This document shows, piece after piece, positions 7,339 through 12,829 of a stretch of 18,921 nt of DNA. This DNA is from Allobrachymonas sp. (lineage in GTDB: Bacteria; Pseudomonadota; Gammaproteobacteria; Burkholderiales; Burkholderiaceae_C). Numbering within the stretch: position 1 is the stretch's first letter; each line of letters starts with the position of its first letter. Both the position numbers and the translations under genes were made by a program. Location: contig JAUNUE010000011.1 in NCBI GenBank assembly GCA_030538335.1, forward strand, positions 1-18,921, in the 5' to 3' direction. The notes under the pieces are model-generated. The model was given only the letters and a program-made list of their open reading frames with translations. It was not told the origin of the DNA and made no database searches.

Positions 7339-8651
7339 GCAAGGGTTGTGCTTGCGTGTTCTGCAGCAAACACCGGCTGGCCGCCCACCAGCGTGTGCCT
7401 GATCCTGCCCGGCAGCCAGACGCCTTCAAATGGCGTGTATTTGCCGCTGCTGCGCAGCGTGTGTGCGCCTACTTGCCATTCTTCATCGGGGTTCACGATG
7501 CACAGGTCGGCCACGCTGCCTTCCTGCAAATGGCCGATGGATGGGGTTGCATGGTCTCTACTGGCACCCAGCACTTCAGCCGGACGGCTGGTAAGGGCGG
7601 CCAGTGCCTGCGGCAACGCTATCTTGTCTTGCCGTGCCCAGTGCAAGGCCAGCGACAGCAGCAGCTCCAGCCCACTCGCGCCGGGCTTGGCATCGCTGAA
7701 GGGCAGGATTTTGGCATCGGCATCCACAGGGGTGTGGTCGCTTACCAGCGCATCGATGGTGCCGTCGAGCAGGCCCGCGCGCAAGGCGTCGCGATCAGCG
7801 GTGCCGCGCAGCGGAGGCGTGAGGCGGGCACGGCTGTCAAAGTAACCGATGTCGTTTTCGCACAGGTGCAGGCTGTTGATGCTGACGTCGCACGTGATCG
7901 GCAGGCCACGCGCCTTGGCCTGGCGCACCAGTTCCACGCCTTGGGCGCTGGAAATGCGGCACAGGTGCACGCGTGCGCCACTGGCTTCCACCAATGCCAC
8001 CAGCGTCATCAGCGCCAGCGTTTCGGCCAGTACCGGCACGCCACTCAGGCCCATGCGCGTAGCCAGCGCGCCGCTGGCGGCCACGCCTTTGCCGAGCCAC
8101 GGGTCTTGCGGGCGCAGCCACACGGTGTAGCCAAACGTGGCGGCATATTGCAGCGCACGCAGCAGGATTTGCGTGTCCTTGATCGGCACCTCGGCCTGGC
8201 TGAAGCCGACGCAACCGGCTTCGCTCAGTTCGACCATGCCGGTGAGCACTTCGCCCTGCAGATTGCGCGTGAGCGCCCCCAAGGGGAACAACCGCGCCTG
8301 CTGCAAGCCCGCCGAGCGGAACTTGAGCATTTCCACCAGACCGGGCTCATCCAGCACCGGCTCGGTGTCGGGCGGGCAGACCAAGCTGGTGATGCCGCCT
8401 GCTACTGCAGCGGCCATTTCGCTCTCGAGAATATGCCCATGCGTGCCCGGCGCGCGCAGCCGTGCGGCCAGATCCACCAGGCCGGGCAGCACCAGGCAGT
8501 CGCTGGCATCCAGTGTCTGGTCAGGCACAAACCCCGCAGGCGCTTTGCCCATGGCGAGGATGCGGCCATCGGCAATGGCAATATCCACTTGCCCATCAAA
8601 CGCGTTGGCGGGGTTGATGACGCGGCCGTGCTGGATCAGGATGTTCTTCAT
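7335..8651 (-). CDS. pyrC': Non-catalytic dihydroorotase-like protein (PyrC'/PyrX type)
   Basis: A 438-residue class I dihydroorotase homologue in which the metal centre is destroyed. The usual DxHxHxR is DLAARLR (60-66: both His lost, Ala62 and Arg64); the FSDDG metal-bridging segment is FSQAE (150-154); HAEDP is RPQDP (180-184); the HIS histidine is Arg232 (CRIS). SDHTP retains its Asp. The rest of the barrel and the C-terminal PFEG...VxGRI segment are intact, so the protein is under selection as a structure. In Pseudomonas the inactive PyrC' encoded beside pyrB is a structural partner needed for aspartate transcarbamoylase assembly; the same role is inferred here because pyrB lies 12 bases upstream in one operon. 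A separate active dihydroorotase should exist elsewhere in the genome. Its stop overlaps the acyltransferase start. Confidence 0.9.
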   Translation of the reverse strand: MKNILIQHGRVINPANAFDGQVDIAIADGRILAMGKAPAGFVPDQTLDASDCLVLPGLVDLAARLRAPGTHGHILESEMAAAVAGGITSLVCPPDTEPVLDEPGLVEMLKFRSAGLQQARLFPLGALTRNLQGEVLTGMVELSEAGCVGFSQAEVPIKDTQILLRALQYAATFGYTVWLRPQDPWLGKGVAASGALATRMGLSGVPVLAETLALMTLVALVEASGARVHLCRISSAQGVELVRQAKARGLPITCDVSINSLHLCENDIGYFDSRARLTPPLRGTADRDALRAGLLDGTIDALVSDHTPVDADAKILPFSDAKPGASGLELLLSLALHWARQDKIALPQALAALTSRPAEVLGASRDHATPSIGHLQEGSVADLCIVNPDEEWQVGAHTLRSSGKYTPFEGVWLPGRIRHTLVGGQPVFAAEHASTTLA

Positions 8652-8663
8652 CGCATTTGCCCC

Positions 8664-9626
8664 TCACGCATCATGGCTGGCCACAATGCTCATCACCGCC
8701 ATGCGCACGGCAATGCCAAAACCGACCTGCTGCAAGATCACGCTGTGCGGGCCGTCGGCCACGGCTGAGTCTATTTCCACACCGCGATTGATGGGGCCAG
8801 GGTGCATCACGATCACATCCGGCTTGGCGTATTGCAGTGTGTCTTGCGTGAGGCCGAAACGTTTGAAATACTCTTCTGCCGATGGCAGCAACGCACCGCT
8901 CATGCGCTCGTTTTGCAGGCGCAGGGCAATCACCACGTCGCAATCCTTGATGCCTTCTTCGAGCGTGTGGAAGACGTGCACGCCCATGCCGCTCAAGTTG
9001 TCGGGTACCAGCGTTTTGGGGCCGACCACGCGCACTTCGGCGCAGCCCAGTGTGGTGAGCGCATGGATGTCGCTGCGCGCCACGCGCGAATGCAGCACGT
9101 CGCCGACGATGGCTACGCGCAGGTTCTCGAAACTGCCCTTGTGGTGGCGGATGGTGTACATGTCGAGCAAGCCCTGCGTCGGGTGGGCGTGGCGGCCATC
9201 GCCCGCGTTGATGACGTGTACGTGCGGTGCGACATTGCGCGCGATCAGGTACGGTGCGCCGCTTTCGCTGTGGCGCACGACGAAAATGTCGGCCGCCATG
9301 GCGCTCAGGTTGGCAATGGTGTCGAGCAGCGATTCGCCCTTGGCGGTGGAGGAGCGCCCGATGTCGAGGTTGAATACGTCGGCGCTCAGGCGCTGGGCGG
9401 CAATTTCGAATGTGGTGCGGGTGCGCGTGCTGTTTTCAAAAAACAGGTTGAACACGCTTTTGCCGCGCAGCAGCGGCACCTTCTTGACTTCGCGCGTGTT
9501 GACGCTGACAAATTGCGCCGCCGTATCCAGAATGTGGACAAGGATGTCGCGCGGCAGCCCTTCGGTGGAGAGCAGGTGGATGAGTTCGCCGTGCTGGTTG
9601 AGTTGCGGGTTGGCGTGGGCAGGCAT
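8664..9626 (-). CDS. pyrB: Aspartate carbamoyltransferase catalytic subunit PyrB
   Basis: Condenses carbamoyl phosphate with aspartate to N-carbamoyl-aspartate, the committed step of pyrimidine synthesis. The 320-residue product has the carbamoyl-phosphate loop FFENSTRTRTTFE (62-74), the 80s-type loop SSTAKGES, HPTQGLLD, IVGDVLHSRVARS, and the C-terminal aspartate-binding HPGPINRGVEI. Length and motifs fit the class that assembles with dihydroorotase-like subunits rather than with PyrI; no pyrI is present and a pseudo-dihydroorotase follows after 12 bases. The ATG at 9626 is the only reasonable start before an in-frame stop upstream, but no Shine-Dalgarno is visible before it (CGCCCCACCC). 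It begins 33 bases after the stop of the D-cysteine desulfhydrase-like gene, so cotranscription is likely. Confidence 0.97.
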   Translation of the reverse strand: MPAHANPQLNQHGELIHLLSTEGLPRDILVHILDTAAQFVSVNTREVKKVPLLRGKSVFNLFFENSTRTRTTFEIAAQRLSADVFNLDIGRSSTAKGESLLDTIANLSAMAADIFVVRHSESGAPYLIARNVAPHVHVINAGDGRHAHPTQGLLDMYTIRHHKGSFENLRVAIVGDVLHSRVARSDIHALTTLGCAEVRVVGPKTLVPDNLSGMGVHVFHTLEEGIKDCDVVIALRLQNERMSGALLPSAEEYFKRFGLTQDTLQYAKPDVIVMHPGPINRGVEIDSAVADGPHSVILQQVGFGIAVRMAVMSIVASHDA

Positions 9627-9659
9627 GGGTGGGGCGAAACAGTCGGTGCAGGCCAGAGT

Positions 9660-10826
9660 TTATCGCCAATCTGCGCCCGTTTCACTCATGCTGTGGGCCG
9701 TGGCGGTCACCGCATCGTTTTCTGGCTGGATCACCGTGGCAGGGCCTCGGGTTGCGGCTGCCACTGCGATGGATGGTGGTGCCACCGTGGAAGGGTTCAG
9801 CGAGTCTGCACTCATTTCATCGTTTGCAAACTGCTGGCTCAGGGTGTCGGCATAGGCAAACAAGCCGGGCGCACCGCCGGTATGCACAAAAACAACCACG
9901 TTGCTGCTGGTGAACCGGCTCTGGCGCGTGGCGTCGAGAAAGCCTGCAAACGCCTTGCCGGTGTAGACCGGGTCGAGCAATATGCCTTCGGTTTCTGCCA
10001 GCAGGCGGATGGCGGCCATGCCGCTGTTGGTGGGAATGCCGTAGCCCTGGCCGATGAAACGGTCATCAATCATTACTTGGGTGGCGGCGTTGTCGAGCGG
10101 TGGTTGCCCCAGCACCATCAAGGCCCCGTTGGCAATGCTGGTGACCAGCGGTTTGATTTTGGGCCGCATGTGCAGCACGCTGATGCCCTTGACTTCTGTT
10201 TTGGCGCCCGAGGCCGCGAACCCCGCCAACAGGCCCGCCTGGGTGCCGCCGCTGCCGCAGGCGCAAAAAACCATATCTGCTTTCAGCTTCATTGCTGCGA
10301 GTTGGCTCGTAATTTCCTGGGCACAGCCCGCATACCCCAGTGCACCCAGTACGGAAGAGCCACCAAAAGGGATGTAGTAAGGCTTGCGGCCAGCCGCGCG
10401 CAAATCGATCATGCGTTCGCGGATGTAGCGTTTCAGGTCCGCTTTCGCGTCCAGCACGTGCAGCCGTGCGCCCAAGTGCTGCATCAGCAGCACATTGCCG
10501 TTGTGCTCGTAGTCGGTGGTGGTGCGCGGCACCATCTTGCTCAGCACCAGCTCGCACTCCATGCCGCAGTGGGCGGCCACGGCAGCCGTCAGACGGGCGT
10601 GGTTGGATTGCAGGCCGCCGGCTGTGACCAGGGTGTCGGCACCCATGTCCAGCGCTTCGGCTGCCAGGTACTCCAGTTTGCGCAGCTTGTTGCCGCCCCC
10701 GCCGAGGAAGGAGACATGGTCACACTTCAGGAAAATACGCGCCCTGGACTGGAGCCTGTCCGCCAGGCGGCGCAACTCCACCAGAGGAGTGGCGCCATGG
10801 AGAAGGTCAATTTTGGTGATGTCCAT
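9660..10826 (-). CDS. dcyD: D-cysteine desulfhydrase-like PLP enzyme (ACC deaminase family) with 55-residue C-terminal tail
   Basis: Fold-type II PLP enzyme, probably degrading D-cysteine to pyruvate, sulfide and ammonia in the cytoplasm. The PLP lysine lies in GGGGNKLRKLEYL (Lys47), with GGLQSNHARLTAA as the substrate/phosphate loop and CGSGGTQAG as the PLP phosphate cup. At the two positions that separate ACC deaminase (Glu295, Leu322) from D-cysteine desulfhydrase, this protein has Thr289 (DPVYTGK) and Thr316 (HTGG), with the same 27-residue spacing, so ACC deaminase activity is unlikely. I chose the ATG at 10826 (MDITKIDLLHG) because the upstream 42 codons are not homologous to the family; AAGAAG is a weak ribosome site. 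The catalytic core ends near residue 333; residues 334-388 are a low-complexity Ala/Thr/Ser tail not normally present. Palindromes upstream suggest regulation. Confidence 0.85.
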   Translation of the reverse strand: MDITKIDLLHGATPLVELRRLADRLQSRARIFLKCDHVSFLGGGGNKLRKLEYLAAEALDMGADTLVTAGGLQSNHARLTAAVAAHCGMECELVLSKMVPRTTTDYEHNGNVLLMQHLGARLHVLDAKADLKRYIRERMIDLRAAGRKPYYIPFGGSSVLGALGYAGCAQEITSQLAAMKLKADMVFCACGSGGTQAGLLAGFAASGAKTEVKGISVLHMRPKIKPLVTSIANGALMVLGQPPLDNAATQVMIDDRFIGQGYGIPTNSGMAAIRLLAETEGILLDPVYTGKAFAGFLDATRQSRFTSSNVVVFVHTGGAPGLFAYADTLSQQFANDEMSADSLNPSTVAPPSIAVAAATRGPATVIQPENDAVTATAHSMSETGADWR

Positions 10827-10907
10827 GAACTTCTTGTAGACAATGGAGAGCCGGATGAAAAAGCAGACCGTGTTCGGGATGCCGTTCGGATGTCTGGATT
10901 TTGTTTC

Positions 10908-10921
10908 GTGAATTAATTCAC
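10908..10921. promoter_or_regulatory. 14-bp perfect palindrome upstream of dcyD-like gene (operator candidate)
   Basis: GTGAATTAATTCAC reads the same on both strands. It lies 82 bases upstream of the dcyD-like ATG, and a transcript from the candidate promoter at 10925-10952 would start inside it, the position of a typical repressor operator. Lrp/AsnC-family regulators control related genes in some bacteria and bind AT-rich dyads, but the regulator here is unknown. Confidence 0.5.
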
Positions 10922-10924
10922 TTA

Positions 10925-10952
10925 ATAGTAATGCAGTTGCATTGTCCCCCAA
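10925..10952 (-). promoter_or_regulatory. Weak sigma70-like promoter candidate for the dcyD-pyrB operon
   Basis: Minus-strand TTGGGG (10947-10952) and TACTAT (10925-10930) are separated by 16 bases. The -10 matches 4/6, the -35 only 3/6. The candidate gains weight from the dyads around it: one over the predicted start point, the other overlapping the spacer and lying upstream of the -35 box. Confidence 0.3.
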
Positions 10953-10967
10953 TTTTGTCCATGCAAC
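10936..10967. repeat. 7-bp inverted repeat overlapping the dcyD promoter candidate
   Basis: GTTGCAT (10936-10942) and ATGCAAC (10961-10967) are exact reverse complements separated by 18 bases. The centres of the half-sites are 25 bases apart, about two and a half helical turns. Within the spacer TTGTCC occurs twice, next to each half-site. It may be a second regulator site beside the 14-bp palindrome. Confidence 0.4.
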
Positions 10968-11195
10968 GGAACCACGCCCGGTATCGTCGGGCAGTGATGC
11001 ACAAAGGCCACGGCTACAGCCACCCGTGAGCGGGGAGACAAAACCGGCAGCAAGAACGTGCGTGCTTTTCGGGTCATTTCAACCAGATGGTTCAACAAAT
11101 TGTAAAAAAATGCTTTCGGGCTGGATCAGGACAGAAATCAGTGAATGGGCAAAAATATACCCCAATAGCACTAATCAGCATTAACCCTGAAGAAA

Positions 11196-11236
11196 AGGAG
11201 TTGCAGCATTCGTGAAAAACTTCTGCAAGTCCTCCT
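11196..11236 (+). promoter_or_regulatory. Hairpin that would mask a ribosome binding site
   Basis: AGGAGTTGCAG (11196-11206) can pair with CTGCAA (11223-11228) and, past a 3-base bulge, CTCCT (11232-11236): 11 base pairs with a 16-base loop holding the GTG of the possible small ORF. In RNA this would hide the AAGGAG ribosome-binding sequence. It could be a regulated leader, part of a small RNA, or chance. Confidence 0.35.
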
Positions 11237-11289
11237 GCCGCTTGAAACGAGCGTCTCCCGGACTGACATCAGGCTTGCTAGGTGCTTGA
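11212..11289 (+). CDS. Possible 25-residue leader peptide ORF
   Basis: GTG at 11212 opens a short frame (M K N F C K S S C R L K R A S P G L T S G L L G A, then TGA). A good AAGGAG lies 11 bases upstream, a little far. The peptide is basic in its first half, with two Cys. I know no homologue. The start codon and Shine-Dalgarno both fall in the hairpin at 11196-11236. It may be non-coding; the case rests only on the ribosome-binding sequence. Confidence 0.2.
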   Translation: MKNFCKSSCRLKRASPGLTSGLLGA

Positions 11290-11329
11290 TTTCCTTGCAG
11301 TTTTCTGAGGTGCTGTCAGCGATTTGAGG

Positions 11330-11358
11330 GTGACAAAAACCCTATCCGGTGGTATCCT
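11330..11358 (+). promoter_or_regulatory. Sigma70-type promoter candidate for the M23 peptidase-bactofilin operon
   Basis: GTGACA (11330-11335, 5/6) and TATCCT (11353-11358, 4/6) are separated by 17 bases. Transcription would begin near 11365, leaving a leader of about 95 bases before the peptidase ATG. A small AGGGT/ACCCT dyad (11327-11343) spans the -35 box. Confidence 0.45.
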
Positions 11359-11458
11359 TGCGCCCTGTTTCGAAGCGTGGATGTAAAAGCTGTAAGCAAA
11401 GCCTCCATTCTTGGCCATATGCCCCCGTGCATGCTGGCGCTGTTGCGGATTCCTTCAA

Positions 11459-12349
11459 ATGACGATGCTCTCTTCGCCCACCGTGCTGCTGGTCAGCGCA
11501 GACCAGACACGCACGGTCGATATCCATCCCCGTCTGTTGTTCCTGGCCAAACCCCTTCTGGTCGCGTTGGCCGCTGCCGTAACCGTGCTGTTGCTTGGCT
11601 TGGGCTGGCTCGGCTGGAGCCACATCAGTGCCAACCAGCAGCATGCTGCTTCTACCCGCGCCTTGCAACAGCAGGTGGTGGATTTGCAGAACTTCACCTC
11701 GGCAGAAATCAACGCCAAGGTCGAGGCATTGAAAAAATCCGAGCAGAGCGTGCAGGAGCTGCACAACTACCTCAACGCGCGTGGCGTGCACGTCAAGCCT
11801 GCCACCATCGCGCCTGCGGCAGGCAAGCCCAACCCCGCAGCGGGTGGCCCTTTGCTGCCGGCTGCTGCCCGTCCCGTGCCGTTCACGGGCAGCTTTGCGC
11901 AAGATACGCAAAACCTGCTGTCGGCCCTTGAGCGCACGCCGCTGGGCGCGCCGCATGTCGGCCCGCTGACTTCGCAATTCGGCAACCGCGCCAACCCGTT
12001 CAGCGGCCTGGGTGCCGAAGACCACGGCGGGCTGGACATCAAGGGCACTACAGGCGACCCGGTCAAGGCCACGGCCAACGGCAAAGTGCAGTTTGCGGGC
12101 GTGCAGGGCGGTTATGGCAATGTGGTGCGCATCAACCATGGCAACGGCTACGAAACCATTTTCGGCCACCTGTCACGCATCGACGTGAAAACCGGGGCCA
12201 CCATCAAGGCGGGCGAGGTGCTGGGTTTGCTGGGTTCTACGGGCCGCTCCACCGGGCCGCACCTGCATTACGAGGTTCTGCGCAACGGTGAACGCCTCAA
12301 CCCCGAACTGTTTCTGAGCATGGACACCCCTTTGGTGCAAAATCGCTGA
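11459..12349 (+). CDS. Membrane-anchored M23 (LytM) peptidoglycan endopeptidase
   Basis: A 296-residue zinc metallopeptidase predicted to cut peptide cross-links in periplasmic peptidoglycan. Residues 1-32 are cytoplasmic, 33-53 a single membrane helix, 58-108 a probable coiled coil, 113-142 an Ala/Pro linker, and about 165-290 the LytM domain. The catalytic set is complete: His189 and Asp193 in HGGLD, His237 in FGHL, His268 and His270 in HLHYEV, so it should be active rather than a degenerate activator such as EnvC. The ATG at 11459 is chosen over an upstream TTG that would add a Cys-rich, non-homologous stretch; the Shine-Dalgarno is poor. A bactofilin gene follows after 24 bases. Paired M23 peptidase and bactofilin genes act together in cell-shape control (Csd1/CcmA in Helicobacter, LmdC/BacA in Hyphomonas). 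Confidence 0.92.
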   Translation: MTMLSSPTVLLVSADQTRTVDIHPRLLFLAKPLLVALAAAVTVLLLGLGWLGWSHISANQQHAASTRALQQQVVDLQNFTSAEINAKVEALKKSEQSVQELHNYLNARGVHVKPATIAPAAGKPNPAAGGPLLPAAARPVPFTGSFAQDTQNLLSALERTPLGAPHVGPLTSQFGNRANPFSGLGAEDHGGLDIKGTTGDPVKATANGKVQFAGVQGGYGNVVRINHGNGYETIFGHLSRIDVKTGATIKAGEVLGLLGSTGRSTGPHLHYEVLRNGERLNPELFLSMDTPLVQNR

Positions 12350-12373
12350 TTTTTCGCGACGCAGGATTTTTTC

Positions 12374-12775
12374 ATGTTCGGCAGCAACAAAAAGCAGGCA
12401 CTCCAGAGCGCCTCCAACCAGCCCGTGGACACACTCATCTCCCAGCACTGCACCATCGAGGGCAACCTCGTCACGCAGAATTCGGTCAAGGTTGATGGCC
12501 GCATCCAGGGCAATCTGCAGGCAACAGGCCAGGCCATTGTGGGCGAGCAAGGTGTCGTTCATGGTGATATCCATGTGGCCGATTTGCTGGTGTTTGGCCG
12601 TATCGAGGGCAATATCCACGCCAAATCGGTGCAGCTCAAGCCCACGGCGCGCATCCTGGGCGACATCGAAACCGACACCCTGCAGGTGGAGCCGGGCGCG
12701 CGCTACCAGGGCAGCGTACGCATGGCCAATGGCGCGACTGACCCGCAACTGCTGCTCGCCAACGAGCAGCCCTGA
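12374..12775 (+). CDS. Bactofilin (polymer-forming cytoskeletal protein)
   Basis: Small protein of 133 residues whose core (about 18-118) is the bactofilin beta-helix: repeated short strands with Gly turns such as CTIEGNLVTQNSVKVDGRIQGNL, VHGDIHVADLLVFGRIEGNIHA and ARILGDIETDTLQVEPGARYQGSV. The family self-assembles without nucleotide into membrane-bound filaments that localise cell-wall enzymes and other partners. The N-terminal 17 residues begin MFGSNKKQ, which may be the short membrane-targeting segment seen in other bactofilins. AGGA lies 8 bases before the ATG. Cotranscription with the M23 peptidase suggests that its scaffold places that enzyme; a bactofilin partner explains the cytoplasmic tail of the peptidase. 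No terminator is visible after the stop. Confidence 0.95.
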   Translation: MFGSNKKQALQSASNQPVDTLISQHCTIEGNLVTQNSVKVDGRIQGNLQATGQAIVGEQGVVHGDIHVADLLVFGRIEGNIHAKSVQLKPTARILGDIETDTLQVEPGARYQGSVRMANGATDPQLLLANEQP

Positions 12776-12796
12776 AAATCGCACGGTACGGATTCA

Positions 12797-12814
12797 CCCA
12801 TCCCCAGTGATGGG
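12797..12814. repeat. 6-bp inverted repeat upstream of the RNB gene
   Basis: CCCATC (12797-12802) and GATGGG (12809-12814) flank six bases. A GACAAT box (12814-12819, 4/6 to a -10) abuts it, 10 bases before the ATG at 12830. No T-run follows the stem, so a terminator for the bactofilin gene is unlikely; an operator or chance dyad are alternatives. Confidence 0.3.
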
Positions 12815-12829
12815 ACAATAGCGCCGCAT

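Larger units (their letters stand above)
10827..11458. other. 632-bp intergenic region between divergent dcyD-like and M23 peptidase genes
   Basis: The only long stretch without a convincing gene. It looks lower in GC than its surroundings, especially around 10900-10960 and 11090-11180. It holds, from left to right: a 14-bp palindrome and a 7-bp inverted repeat over a possible minus-strand promoter (10908-10967); a 5-bp GC hairpin GCCCG/CGGGC (10976-10992); a short AACCA-GA-TGGTT palindrome (11081-11092); a hairpin covering a ribosome-binding-like AAGGAG with a possible 25-codon ORF (11196-11289); and a plus-strand promoter candidate (11330-11358). An 80-codon open frame at 10942-11184 starts at TTG, lacks a Shine-Dalgarno and resembles nothing I know. 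I recognise no riboswitch or known sRNA. Confidence 0.7.

Noticed and set aside
9660..10826. Annotation as ACC deaminase (acdS)
   Set aside because: The two diagnostic positions are Thr289 and Thr316 rather than Glu and Leu, which points to the D-cysteine desulfhydrase branch.
8802..10916. Long plus-strand open frame of 704 codons opposite pyrB and the dcyD-like gene
   Set aside because: It is a mirror-frame shadow: composition rich in His, Gln and Val, no recognisable domain, and the opposite strand holds conserved enzymes.
10976..11060. Riboswitch-like run of short GC hairpins in the long gap
   Set aside because: I could not match the conserved cores of the cobalamin, TPP, glycine, SAM or guanidine riboswitches; only generic short stems are present.
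10942..11184. 80-codon plus-strand open frame in the long intergenic gap
   Set aside because: It starts at TTG without a Shine-Dalgarno, has no recognisable motif and runs through DNA with other regulatory-looking structure.
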